Assembly: GCA_017521825.1 (NCBI GenBank)
Contig: JAFXBK010000033.1
Coordinates: 1-64,000, forward strand
Direction of reading: 5' to 3'
DNA: 64,000 bases
Origin: Oscillospiraceae bacterium
GTDB taxonomy: Bacteria; Bacillota; Clostridia; Oscillospirales; Ruminococcaceae
The position numbers were made by a program, and so were the translations under genes. Below, piece by piece: positions 34,465 to 43,139 of the stretch (positions within the stretch are counted from its first letter, which is position 1; each line of letters starts with the position of its first letter). The notes beneath the pieces are model-generated. The model did not search any database, was not told the DNA's origin, and saw only the letters and a program-made list of their open reading frames with translations.

Positions 34465-36375
34465 ATGGATTTTAAAAATTTGCTGAAAGGAAAAAAGCGC
34501 AGAGCCGTTCTGGTGGCGTTCGATATGTTCTGCTTCGTTTTTATCGATGCGGTATATTATCTTATGTCCGCCTTCCTTGAACACGGAATGCCTGTGGCGA
34601 GCCTGGGTATTTTTATTAAAAACTCGCTGATTCTGTTTTTTGGAATGTTCCTCTTCCGCTTCCTTTTCAACATCTACAGAATGGTCTGGCGTTATACCAG
34701 CACAAAATCCTATTTTGCCCTGGTTGCGGCGGATTTTTGCGGAAGCATAGCGGCGTTTGCCATATCCTATGCTTTGCGTACATACGGCGGAATATGGCAT
34801 ATCGCAATGGTAGCGCCGCTTACGGCTCTTTTAACCTTGCTTTCAAGGTTCAGCTATCGTTTGCTTTATAAACGGGCGAACGGCGCAACGGCCAACGCAA
34901 CGAAAAGGAACACGGCGCTTATCGGCGCCGGCCAGCTTGGTTCAAACCTTGCCAACGACCTTCTCAGCAACCCGAAAGCAAAGTTCAACCCATGTTTCTT
35001 CGTTGATGCGGATAAGCTCAAAATCGGAAGAAAAGTAGCAGGGCTCGAAGTTTACAGTCCGGCGGAAGCTCCGGGATACATAGACAAACACATGGTGACT
35101 GACGTCATCATTTCCATAACGAACCTGAGCAACGAAAGAGCGAAGGAACTTTACGAAATATACAGTGCCCAGGGCTGTAAGGTAAAGGTATATGACTCCC
35201 TTGCCCATGAGGTTGCGGAAAACGATGATGAAAAGAAAAGGGTCATCCGTGACTTTGCCATAGAGGACCTTCTTTTCAGAAAACAGCTTTATATAAACGA
35301 TAAAGCGGTTCTGGATTATTATTCCGGAAAGACGGTTCTTGTAACCGGAGGCGGCGGTTCAATAGGAAGCGAGATATGCCGCCAGATTGCAAGATGCAAC
35401 CCCAAAAAACTTGTAATTCTCGATATTTACGAAAACAACGCCTACGATATCCAGCAGGAGCTTTTAATGCAGCACGGCGAAAACCTTGATCTTTCCGTGG
35501 AAATCGCTTCCGTAAGGGATGTTGGCAGGCTCGACTATATATTCAGAAAATATAATCCGGAAATTGTTTTCCATGCGGCGGCGCATAAGCATGTTCCTCT
35601 TATGGAAAACAGCGGATACGAAGCCATAAAGAACAACGTTATAGGAACCTATAACACCGCGGATATGGCCGAAAAATACGGTGCGGAAAAATTTATTCTT
35701 ATCTCGACGGATAAGGCGGTCAACCCGACGAACGTTATGGGCGCGACCAAGCGGATTTGCGAAACGATTGTTCAAAGCCGCGCGGACAGCAAGACAAGTT
35801 TTGCCGCGGTGCGGTTCGGAAACGTTCTTGGTTCCAACGGTTCGGTAATCCCGCTTTTCAAAAAGCAGATTGCCGCCGGCGGCCCGGTAACCATTACGGA
35901 TAAACGCATAATCCGCTATTTCATGACCATCCAGGAAGCAAGCCAGCTTGTTATCCAGGCGGGCGCCATGGCGGAAAGCGGCGAACTTTTTGTCCTTGAT
36001 ATGGGAAAACCGGTAAGAATTTATGACCTTGCGGTCAGCATGATAAAACTTTCCGGTCTTAAACCGGGGAAAGATATTGAAATAAAGGAAATCGGCCTTC
36101 GCCCGGGCGAAAAACTTTATGAGGAACTCCTTATGAAGAGCGAAACTCTCGATAAAACCGAAAATGATCTGATTTTTATCGAGCGGGACGAAGCACCCAC
36201 CAGGGAAAAGGTCGAAAACAATATAAACATTCTGCGTGAAGCGGCGAAGAAATTCGATACCGCAAAAGCGCCGGAAGCAAGAGAGCTTTTGATGGAAATA
36301 GTTCCCACTTTTAAACTTCCGACTGCGGTGAACGTCAACGCGGAAAAATCCGAAGAAATGCAGACTGTGGGATAA
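34465..36375 (+). CDS. Membrane-bound nucleotide-sugar 4,6-dehydratase (PglF/CapD-like)
   Basis: A 636-residue protein with four TM segments (about residues 15-140), a first Rossmann domain (NTALIGAGQLG) and the catalytic SDR domain (VLVTGGGGSIGSEICRQI; FHAAAHKHVPLME; STDKAVNPTNVMGATKR). This is the PglF/WbpM/CapD plan, with Met in place of the Tyr of other SDRs, as in that family. It makes the 4-keto-6-deoxy UDP-HexNAc for the aminotransferase at 10557, although the two genes are 23 kb apart within the locus. Confidence 0.93.
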   Translation: MDFKNLLKGKKRRAVLVAFDMFCFVFIDAVYYLMSAFLEHGMPVASLGIFIKNSLILFFGMFLFRFLFNIYRMVWRYTSTKSYFALVAADFCGSIAAFAISYALRTYGGIWHIAMVAPLTALLTLLSRFSYRLLYKRANGATANATKRNTALIGAGQLGSNLANDLLSNPKAKFNPCFFVDADKLKIGRKVAGLEVYSPAEAPGYIDKHMVTDVIISITNLSNERAKELYEIYSAQGCKVKVYDSLAHEVAENDDEKKRVIRDFAIEDLLFRKQLYINDKAVLDYYSGKTVLVTGGGGSIGSEICRQIARCNPKKLVILDIYENNAYDIQQELLMQHGENLDLSVEIASVRDVGRLDYIFRKYNPEIVFHAAAHKHVPLMENSGYEAIKNNVIGTYNTADMAEKYGAEKFILISTDKAVNPTNVMGATKRICETIVQSRADSKTSFAAVRFGNVLGSNGSVIPLFKKQIAAGGPVTITDKRIIRYFMTIQEASQLVIQAGAMAESGELFVLDMGKPVRIYDLAVSMIKLSGLKPGKDIEIKEIGLRPGEKLYEELLMKSETLDKTENDLIFIERDEAPTREKVENNINILREAAKKFDTAKAPEARELLMEIVPTFKLPTAVNVNAEKSEEMQTVG

Positions 36376-36388
36376 GAAAGGGGATTAT

Positions 36389-38062
36389 ATGGACGAAAAC
36401 AAAGTTATAAGCAAAGAAGAAATCGAAATAGACATAAAAAGGGTTATAGAAGCCCTTTTTAAGCACATCTGGTTTATCGGAATAACAACAGTTCTGGCAA
36501 CGCTTATTGCCATTGGTTACACCTTCTGGTTCGTAACCCCGATGTATAAATCCTCGGCGATGTTCTACGTCAACAACAACGATATTTCCGTGGGAAGCGT
36601 TTCCGCAAGCATCACTTCCAGCGATATCGTTGCTTCGAAATACCTTGTTGATTCATATATCGTAATTCTCAAGACAAGAAACTGCCTTGAGGACGTAATC
36701 GATTATGCAGAACTGGATATGACCTATAACGATATTGCCGGAATGGTTTCCGCGGAAGCAGTCAACGAAACGGAAATTTTTAAAGTTACCATAACAAACT
36801 CCGACCCGAAAGAGGCGGAAACCATCGCCAACGCAATAGCCTATGTTCTCCCCAAAAAAATCGCCAGCATTATGGACGGCACTTCTGCCAAGGTTGTTGA
36901 ATACGCAATAATGGCTTCCCACAGAAGTTCCCCCAGCTATACCAAAAACGCAGTTATCGGTATGGCCATAGGCTTCATCCTCAGCGCGGGTCTTGTTGCT
37001 CTCCGTGAGATCTTCGACCTCACCATCAGAAACGAAGAGGATATCACCGACGTTACAAAATATCCTATCCTTGCGGAAGTTCCGGATATGACAGCGCCCT
37101 CCAAAGGCGGATATTATTACGCAAACGGAAAGAAAAAACGGAAATACGGCTATTACAAACCCGGTTCAGGAAAGGACGAGGAGAAAAAAGTCGAACTCTT
37201 CGGCGAAAACATCAGCTTTGCCGCTTCGGAAGCATATAAACTTCTTCGAACCAAAATTCAGTTCTCCTTCGCGGACGAAGCGGATTGCCACGTTATCTGC
37301 ACAACTTCCGCTCTTGCGGGCGAAGGAAAATCCCTTTCCAGCGTAAACCTTGCCTGCTCCCTCGCACAGCTTGAGAAAAAAGTTGTGCTTATCGACTGCG
37401 ACCTTCGCCGTCCTTCCATCGCCATGAAGATCGGAATCCAGAAATCCCCGGGTCTTTCCGAATATCTTACCCGCCACGTTCATTACGGAGATATTGCCCA
37501 GCCCTTCAGCGCCGGTTCCTCCATCAATTTTGATGTAGTTTCCGCGGGTAAAATTCCTCCGAACCCCATGGAACTTTTAAGTTCCGCAAGAATGGAAAAA
37601 ATCGTCAACAGGCTCAAGGAAAATTATGACTATATCATCCTTGACCTTCCTCCCGTTGAAGAAGTTTCCGACGCACTTGTTGCAGCAAAACTTGCCGATG
37701 GCGTTCTTATGGTAATCCGCCAGGATTACTGCAACAGAACCGCCGTTGAAAATGCGGTAAAACAGCTTGAATTTGTAAACGCAAAAATCCTCGGTATAGT
37801 CTTTAACGCAACCTATGATGACGGCTTCGGAAGAAAATATTATTACAGGGGCAACTATTACGGCAAAAAAGGCTATGGCTACGGCTACGGTTACAGATAC
37901 GGCTACAGAAGACCCTATTATGAAAATAATTATGAAGCCAGCGCCGAAGAAGCCAAAAGGGCCGCGGAAAACAGAGGCGAAAACAGCGAGCTCCAGAAGT
38001 TTGTAAGAAAAAAATCTTCCTCCAAAACCGAAGAAAACGGAAATAAAAATTCCGGGGTATAA
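36389..38062 (+). CDS. Fused polysaccharide co-polymerase (Wzz) and BY-type tyrosine kinase
   Basis: This 557-residue protein has a Wzz domain between two TMs (about 30-52 and 188-210), then a BY-kinase: Walker A SALAGEGKSLSS, Walker A' VVLIDCDLRRPSI and Walker B YDYIILDLPPV. A Tyr-cluster tail around residues 484-514 (alternating Tyr, Gly and Lys/Arg, then RRPYYENNYE) is the likely autophosphorylation site. It controls chain length with Wzy. The cognate phosphatase gene is next. The fused form resembles Wzc rather than the split CapA/CapB of many Gram-positives. Confidence 0.93.
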   Translation: MDENKVISKEEIEIDIKRVIEALFKHIWFIGITTVLATLIAIGYTFWFVTPMYKSSAMFYVNNNDISVGSVSASITSSDIVASKYLVDSYIVILKTRNCLEDVIDYAELDMTYNDIAGMVSAEAVNETEIFKVTITNSDPKEAETIANAIAYVLPKKIASIMDGTSAKVVEYAIMASHRSSPSYTKNAVIGMAIGFILSAGLVALREIFDLTIRNEEDITDVTKYPILAEVPDMTAPSKGGYYYANGKKKRKYGYYKPGSGKDEEKKVELFGENISFAASEAYKLLRTKIQFSFADEADCHVICTTSALAGEGKSLSSVNLACSLAQLEKKVVLIDCDLRRPSIAMKIGIQKSPGLSEYLTRHVHYGDIAQPFSAGSSINFDVVSAGKIPPNPMELLSSARMEKIVNRLKENYDYIILDLPPVEEVSDALVAAKLADGVLMVIRQDYCNRTAVENAVKQLEFVNAKILGIVFNATYDDGFGRKYYYRGNYYGKKGYGYGYGYRYGYRRPYYENNYEASAEEAKRAAENRGENSELQKFVRKKSSSKTEENGNKNSGV

Positions 38063-38065
38063 CCG

Positions 38066-38773
38066 ATGTTTACGGATTTTCATTCTCACATTCTTCCGGG
38101 GATAGATGACGGAAGTTCTTCGGTGGAAGAATCCATAAAACTTCTTGAAATTTCCGCAGAGCAGGGGATAAAGCGGATTGTTGCAACTCCCCATTTTTAC
38201 GCCAACCACGACGCTCCGGAAAGGTTTTTGGAAAGAAGGGCAAACGCAAAAGCCCTTCTTGAAAAAGCGATAGAAAACCGCGAAGATCTGCCGAAAATCG
38301 AAATCGGGGCGGAGGTGCATTACTTCCGCGGGATAAGCGATTCGGAATTCCTTCCGGAATTGACAATTACAGATAAAAGGTTTATACTTATAGAAATGCC
38401 GGATTCCGACTGGACGGACGGAATGTATTCCGAATTGGAAAGCATATATTACCAAAGAGGAATAACGCCGATTATTGCCCACATGGACAGATATATTTCC
38501 CCGTTCAGAACCCGGAAAATTCCGGAAAAATTTGCTAAAATGCCCGTTCTTGTTCAGGCAAACGCAAGTTTTTTTCTCGAAGGCGGTTTAACTTCCCGCC
38601 TTGCGTTAAGACTTCTTAAAGAGGATAAAATCCAGCTTTTGGGTTCGGATTGCCACAACCTTGAAAGAAGACCGCCGAAGCTTGGCCTTGCGGCGGAGAT
38701 TATTGAAAAAAAACTCGGAAAAGAGTTTTTGGAACGTATCGACAGATACGGAGAAAATATTTTTGGTGAATAA
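38066..38773 (+). CDS. CpsB/CapC family PHP-type tyrosine-protein phosphatase
   Basis: A 235-residue metal-dependent phosphatase with the PHP motifs FTDFHSHILPGIDDG (residues 2-16), VATPHFY, an IAHMDRY stretch and GSDCHNLERRPPKL. It dephosphorylates the adjacent BY-kinase and so sets polysaccharide length and export. It starts four bases after the kinase stop. Confidence 0.93.
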   Translation: MFTDFHSHILPGIDDGSSSVEESIKLLEISAEQGIKRIVATPHFYANHDAPERFLERRANAKALLEKAIENREDLPKIEIGAEVHYFRGISDSEFLPELTITDKRFILIEMPDSDWTDGMYSELESIYYQRGITPIIAHMDRYISPFRTRKIPEKFAKMPVLVQANASFFLEGGLTSRLALRLLKEDKIQLLGSDCHNLERRPPKLGLAAEIIEKKLGKEFLERIDRYGENIFGE

Positions 38774-38805
38774 AAATATATTAATATTAAAAGGAGCTGT
38801 AACTC

Positions 38806-39105
38806 ATGAAAAAAATTATCAGCCTTGTTCTTGCAATGATTATGGTTTTCGCAATCGGCGCAACCGCTTTTGCAGCAACTTCCAACCTCAGCAGCCCGCC
38901 CGAACATGAACACGATTGGGGCGAATGGGTAGTTTATACCTGGGGAAGAATGCGTGTTTGTGATGACTGCGGAATTGTTGAATTTGAATATTTCGACGGT
39001 TACGGTCCGGAAGATGAAAAGAACCCCAACACCGGCGCAACCGGAGTTCTTGCTGTAACCGCTCTTGTTTCCGCGGCGGCAGTTGCTTCCTTCAAACGCA
39101 GATAA
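38806..39105 (+). CDS. Small exported protein with NPNTG sortase-type sorting signal
   Basis: A 99-residue protein with a clear signal peptide (1-23, AFA cleavage region). A short ectodomain follows with HEHDWGEW and CDDCG (possible metal site), then NPNTG at residues 74-78, a hydrophobic helix and terminal KRR. This matches an LPxTG-like cell-wall sorting signal with the NPxTG variant. RBS AAGGAG precedes ATG 38806. It lies between the CpsB phosphatase and the LCP protein, so a wall-anchored accessory of polysaccharide attachment is possible. No sortase gene is in the window. Confidence 0.8.
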   Translation: MKKIISLVLAMIMVFAIGATAFAATSNLSSPPEHEHDWGEWVVYTWGRMRVCDDCGIVEFEYFDGYGPEDEKNPNTGATGVLAVTALVSAAAVASFKRR

Positions 39106-39128
39106 AATAAGCTAAAGGAAAAGCCACC

Positions 39129-40112
39129 ATGAAAAACGGTATCAGCTTAAAGAAAATCGTTTTGATATGTGCCGGTTTTGCCCTTATGTTTGCTGTAATC
39201 ATCGGTGGACTTCATATAATGGAGTCCGCCGTTTTTAATAGCGAACCGGAGCAGAGTGAACCGGAAAGTTCCAAAACGGTTGAAAAAGAAGACGAAAAAT
39301 ATTTTCCCCGCCAGGATATAACTACAATTCTTTTCATAGGCGTTGACCAGGAAGGCGAAGTTGAGGAAAAAGATCATAATATGAGCAGTGCGTATTCGGA
39401 CGCGGTTGTCCTTTTGATTTTTGATGAAACGAACCGGGAAATCAACGCCATCGCCCTTAACCGCGACAGTATGGTAGAAATGCCGATGCTGGACGAAAAC
39501 GGAAAACGAAAAGGCAATTTCTTCGGCCAGCTTGCCTTTGCCCATTCATTTGGAAACGGCCTTGAGGAAAGCTGTGAAAACACTGTCTGGACGGTTTCCG
39601 ACCTGCTTTACGGAGCGAATATAGATTATTATTTTTCCATGAATATGGATGCTATTTCTATAATTAACGATGCTGTGGGAGGCGTTACGGTAAACGTGGA
39701 AGACGATTTTTCCGAGATAGGCCTTGATATTCCAAAGGGCGAATATACCCTCAGGGGAAAAGAAGCGGAAAGCTTCGTCAGAGCAAGAATGAGCCTTGGC
39801 GACGGCCTTAACAGTTCCCGAATGAGAAGGCAGAAGGAATATGCTTTCGGTTTTGCGAAGGCGGTTGAAGAAAAAAACAAGGAAAACAGCCTTTTTACTC
39901 TGGAAGTTTTCGAGGAAATCGGCGATTATGTTCTTACGGACTGCTCGCTGGAAACCATTTCTTCCCTTTCAGAAAAATTCGAGGAATATGAATTTAAAGA
40001 TATCCTTATTCCGGAAGGCGAATATGTTGAAGGCGAAAGATTTTACGAATTCTATATCGATGAAGAAAGCCTCGATAAGATTATAATGGAATATCTTTAC
40101 GCTCCCAAATAA
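39129..40112 (+). CDS. LytR-CpsA-Psr (LCP) family polysaccharide transferase
   Basis: A 327-residue protein with one N-terminal TM (about 10-30) and an extracellular LCP domain: ILFIGVDQEG, SDAVVLLIFD, ALNRDSMVEMP with the lipid-phosphate-binding Arg, and VRARMSLGDGLNSSRMRRQ. LCP proteins move polysaccharide from undecaprenyl carrier to peptidoglycan. As the last gene before a strong terminator it fits the final attachment step of the locus. Confidence 0.92.
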   Translation: MKNGISLKKIVLICAGFALMFAVIIGGLHIMESAVFNSEPEQSEPESSKTVEKEDEKYFPRQDITTILFIGVDQEGEVEEKDHNMSSAYSDAVVLLIFDETNREINAIALNRDSMVEMPMLDENGKRKGNFFGQLAFAHSFGNGLEESCENTVWTVSDLLYGANIDYYFSMNMDAISIINDAVGGVTVNVEDDFSEIGLDIPKGEYTLRGKEAESFVRARMSLGDGLNSSRMRRQKEYAFGFAKAVEEKNKENSLFTLEVFEEIGDYVLTDCSLETISSLSEKFEEYEFKDILIPEGEYVEGERFYEFYIDEESLDKIIMEYLYAPK

Positions 40113-40116
40113 CAGC

Positions 40117-40157
40117 AAAAATCCCGTGCTCAAGTTTTGAGCACGGGATTTTTTTGA
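40117..40157 (+). terminator. Terminator of the polysaccharide locus
   Basis: A 17-bp stem with GTT loop (40117-40133, 40137-40153) and T run. It shares the GTGCTCAAxTTTTGAGCAC core with the opp terminator. Confidence 0.93.
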
Positions 40158-40163
40158 GCACGC

Positions 40164-40256
40164 ATAAAAGCCTCCCTTGGTAAAAGACGGAGGGATTCCT
40201 TTCTAACGGGCGCACACAGGTGCGCCCCTACGGTGTTTTGATAAAACAACCGATTA
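40164..40256. repeat. Modular intergenic repeat (shortened unit)
   Basis: GCCTCCCTTG, a short spacer and GACGGAGGGATTC, followed by a GGGCGCACACAGGTGCGCCC hairpin, CTACGGTGTTTTGATAAAACAACC and TTAGCC. The same modules recur at 62632-63025. The first hairpin here has lost its right arm. Confidence 0.7.
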
Positions 40257-40289
40257 GCCTTCTGAATTTAAATTTTTTTACAAAAAATA

Positions 40290-40318
40290 TTGACATTCTT
40301 TCCAAAATGCGGTAATAT
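40290..40318 (+). promoter_or_regulatory. Promoter of the SPFH gene
   Basis: TTGACA (40290-40295), 17 bases, TAATAT (40313-40318), about 60 bases upstream of ATG 40380. Confidence 0.88.
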
Positions 40319-40379
40319 GATGTTGATATCAAAATGATATCTCTTTTGCCGATAACATCTAAGAAAGGATGATAATTTA

Positions 40380-41399
40380 ATGAATGCAAACGTAAGAAAC
40401 GATTATTCCAAAGAACTTAAGCCGAAAAACGGCATGGCAATGCTCCTTCTCCTTATTCTCGGAGAAATTGTGGCAATCGCAGGTTTTATCGGTGCTTGTG
40501 TTATGCTCGACAGCGGAATTTTGTTCCCGCTCTCCTTGATTTTGCTTATTCTTTGTGCAATATGTGCTTTTATAGTTTTTCCTATTCTTCTTTGCGGACT
40601 TCGCACCCTTCGCCCTAACGAAGCCTATGTTCTCACCCTTTTCGGTGAATATTACGGAACCCTTTACGGCCCGGGATTTTTCTTTATCAACCCCTTCGCT
40701 TCCGCAATAAACCCCGCTTCCGAAAACGCTCTTGAAAAAGCCGCCGCCGCTAACGCGGAAGCCGCCCTTTCCGGAAAAGCAACCACCGGTTCTGTTCAGC
40801 TTTCCACCAACAAACGCGTTTCCCTTAAGGAAATCACCCTTACCAACGATAAACAGAAAATCAATGATCAGCTTGGTAACCCGGTTATCATCGGAACCGT
40901 TGTTATCTGGCACGTTACCGACCCTGCAAAGGCCGTTTTTAACGTTGATAACTACGTTGAATTCCTTTCCACCCAATGCGATGCCGCTCTCCGCAACATT
41001 GTAAGAGAATATCCCTACGATGAATCCGAAGAAGGCGATGAAAAATCCCTCCGCGGTTCCAGCCTTGAGGTTGCCCAGCGCCTTAAAGACGAGATCCAGT
41101 GCAGAGTGGAAATTGCCGGAATCGAAGTTACCGAAGCAAGAATTACCCACCTTGCCTATGCGCCGGAAATTGCCGCCGCAATGCTCCAGCGTCAGCAGGC
41201 TTCCGCTATCATTGCCGCAAGAAAACTCATCGTTGACGGGGCTGTGGGAATGGTTGAAATGGCTCTTGAACGCCTTGAAGGCGACAAGGTCGTTGATATG
41301 GATGACGAACGCAAGGCACAGATGGTTTCCAACCTTCTTGTTGTCCTTTGCGGAAACAACGACGCCCAGCCCATTGTAAACACCGGTTCCATTTACTGA
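40380..41399 (+). CDS. SPFH/band 7 domain protein
   Basis: A 339-residue protein with two N-terminal hydrophobic segments (about 18-70), then the SPFH core: LRPNEAYVLTLFGEYYGTLYGPGFFF, NPVIIGTVVIWHVTDPAKAVF and a helical region VAGIEV-like (VEIAGIEVTEARITHLAYAPEIAAAMLQRQQASAI). Such proteins form membrane-associated scaffolds. The C-terminus is Gln/Asp rich. A small ribbon-helix-helix-like gene follows by 29 bases. Confidence 0.88.
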   Translation: MNANVRNDYSKELKPKNGMAMLLLLILGEIVAIAGFIGACVMLDSGILFPLSLILLILCAICAFIVFPILLCGLRTLRPNEAYVLTLFGEYYGTLYGPGFFFINPFASAINPASENALEKAAAANAEAALSGKATTGSVQLSTNKRVSLKEITLTNDKQKINDQLGNPVIIGTVVIWHVTDPAKAVFNVDNYVEFLSTQCDAALRNIVREYPYDESEEGDEKSLRGSSLEVAQRLKDEIQCRVEIAGIEVTEARITHLAYAPEIAAAMLQRQQASAIIAARKLIVDGAVGMVEMALERLEGDKVVDMDDERKAQMVSNLLVVLCGNNDAQPIVNTGSIY

Positions 41400-41428
41400 T
41401 AAACGATTTTTGAAAGGAGGCGGAAGCC

Positions 41429-41608
41429 TTGGCGGAAAAAGACAAAAAACAGCTTTTGCTCAGGCTTTCGCCGACTTTGTGGGAAGAAATTTCCCGTTGG
41501 GCGGAAGATGACTTCCGTTCCATAAACGGGCAGATTGAGTATCTTCTTACCGAAGCGGTTAAAAAACGCCGCAAGGTTAAAATTGAAGAACCGGAAGAGG
41601 AAGAATAA
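41429..41608 (+). CDS. Small ribbon-helix-helix (Arc)-like protein
   Basis: A 59-residue protein starting at TTG 41429 behind AAAGGAGG (41413-41420). It reads AEKDKKQLLLRLSPTLWEEI, then SRWAEDDFRSINGQIEYLL, then a basic and acidic tail (KKRRKVKIEEPEEEE). The beta-strand followed by LWEEI and the SINGQIEYLL helix is the Arc/MetJ ribbon-helix-helix pattern. The terminator right after it makes it the second gene of the SPFH operon. It may be a DNA-binding autoregulator of the operon or a cytoplasmic partner. Confidence 0.8.
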   Translation: MAEKDKKQLLLRLSPTLWEEISRWAEDDFRSINGQIEYLLTEAVKKRRKVKIEEPEEEE

Positions 41609-41610
41609 AA

Positions 41611-41631
41611 GCGCCCATCGGGCGCTTTTTT
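41611..41631 (+). terminator. Terminator of the SPFH operon
   Basis: GCGCCC/GGGCGC stem (41611-41616, 41620-41625) extended by A-T pairs on the outside, then TTTTTT. Confidence 0.9.
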
Positions 41632-41632
41632 G

Positions 41633-41661
41633 TTGAAAAACTTTTTGATATATAATATAAT
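41633..41661 (+). promoter_or_regulatory. Promoter of the nucleotidyltransferase gene
   Basis: TTGAAA (41633-41638), 17 bases, TATAAT (41656-41661), with GGAGG and ATG 41694 just downstream. Confidence 0.82.
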
Positions 41662-41693
41662 TATCTTCAGAACAAAACAAAGGAGGCGACAGC

Positions 41694-42857
41694 ATGACCG
41701 AAACGCAAAAGGGCGTTCTTACCCTTATAAAAAGCGCAATAGACGAAAGCGCATATCCCCTTCCTGAAGGATTTTCGATAAACGAGGCTTACGATTTTAT
41801 AATCAAACACCGGGTCATGATGCCTGCCTATGACGGTGCTGTCCGTTGCGGAATTTCAAAAAATGAACCGGCGATGCAAAAGCTTTTCAAAATTTACGTA
41901 AACGGAATGATGAAAAGCGAAAAGCAGCTGGAAGCTGTGAACAAAATCTACGCCGCCTTTAATGAGAATGGAATAGATTATCTGCCGCTCAAAGGTTGTA
42001 ATATGAAGTACCTTTATCCGAAGCCGGAGCTTCGGGCCATGGGCGACGCGGATATATTGATAAGGGAAGAACAGTATCCGAAGATTAAAAAAATTATAAG
42101 TGAAATGGGTTTTGAGGATAAAGGCGAATGTGTTCACCATTATATTTGGGATTCAAAGGTGCTTAACCTCGAACTTCATACAGAACCAATGCCCGCTGTT
42201 TATAAAAAATTTCAGAGCTACTATGGAAACGGTTGGAGCAGGGCGATGAAAACCGAAACAAACAGATTCGTTTATTCCCCGGAGGATAATTTTATTTTTG
42301 TTATCACTCATTTTGCGAAACATTATCTCGAAGGCGGAATCGGTCTTCGCCATATAACGGATATTTATGTCTATCTCAAAAAGTTTTCCGAAATGGATTT
42401 TGGTTATATCGAAACGGAACTTTCCAAAACAGGACTTTTGAAATTTTATAAAAATGTTTTGAAAACCGTGGATTATTATTTCAAAAACGGTGAGGCGGAC
42501 GAAGCGGTTGAAACCATTTCCGAATATATAATGGAAAGCGGAAACTGGGGAACGAAGAAATCCCATGTTTTTGCTGATGGTGCAAAAAACGGAGGCAATT
42601 CCGAAAAAGCAAAAGGAACAAAGGTAAGATTTTTCTTTAAAGCCGCGTTTCCTCCTGCTGGCAGCATTAAAGGGATATATCCGATTTTAAAAAAAGCACC
42701 GTTCTTGCTTCCGGTAATCTGGCCGGTAAGATGGGTGGACGCTTTCCTTTTCAGGAACAAAAATTTTAACGAAAACATAAAAAAGCTCGAAATAATGAAT
42801 GACGAGAATGCTGAAATTTACCGCGAAAAATTCGTAAAATCCGGATTTGATTTTTAA
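41694..42857 (+). CDS. Nucleotidyltransferase family protein (NTP_transf_5)
   Basis: A 387-residue protein with the PF14907-type core: IDYLPLKGCNMKYLYPKPELRAMGDADIL, where the MGDADIL aspartates are the expected metal ligands (about residue 120), then HHYIWDSKVLNLELHTE. This family occurs near cell-surface sugar genes and its substrates are largely unknown. It has its own promoter and terminator, so it is monocistronic and separate from the polysaccharide locus. Confidence 0.85.
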   Translation: MTETQKGVLTLIKSAIDESAYPLPEGFSINEAYDFIIKHRVMMPAYDGAVRCGISKNEPAMQKLFKIYVNGMMKSEKQLEAVNKIYAAFNENGIDYLPLKGCNMKYLYPKPELRAMGDADILIREEQYPKIKKIISEMGFEDKGECVHHYIWDSKVLNLELHTEPMPAVYKKFQSYYGNGWSRAMKTETNRFVYSPEDNFIFVITHFAKHYLEGGIGLRHITDIYVYLKKFSEMDFGYIETELSKTGLLKFYKNVLKTVDYYFKNGEADEAVETISEYIMESGNWGTKKSHVFADGAKNGGNSEKAKGTKVRFFFKAAFPPAGSIKGIYPILKKAPFLLPVIWPVRWVDAFLFRNKNFNENIKKLEIMNDENAEIYREKFVKSGFDF

Positions 42858-42861
42858 GAAG

Positions 42862-42893
42862 AATTACCTGCCAAATCGGCAGGTAATTTTTTT
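42862..42893 (+). terminator. Terminator after the nucleotidyltransferase gene
   Basis: AATTACCTGCC/GGCAGGTAATT stem (42862-42872, 42878-42888), AAATC loop, T run. Confidence 0.92.
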
Positions 42894-43049
42894 ACCCAAA
42901 TTCCGGAAAAGCGCATTGTAATCGCCTTTTTTAAAGCGCGGCTAAAAGATATTTTTAAAAATTGAAAGTTAGAAAAACGAAGAAAACAAGAGAAAAACAA
43001 AGAAAAACAGAGCAATCAATTTATAAATTAAATTTTTTCAAAAAAGCTG

Positions 43050-43078
43050 TTGACAAAGCCCTTTTATTTAATTATAAT
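43050..43078 (+). promoter_or_regulatory. Promoter of rplM-rpsI
   Basis: TTGACA (43050-43055), 17 bases, TATAAT (43073-43078): perfect consensus. Leader of about 55 bases to rplM; I see no recognisable L13 leader fold. Confidence 0.92.
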
Positions 43079-43139
43079 AATGACTGTCGCTTTTAAACGA
43101 AAGAAAAATTAAAAGGAAATTTAATCGGAGGTAAACGCT

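Noticed and set aside
43079..43139. L13 autoregulatory leader RNA
   Set aside because: The leader is only about 55 bases and I could not draw the expected stems with confidence.
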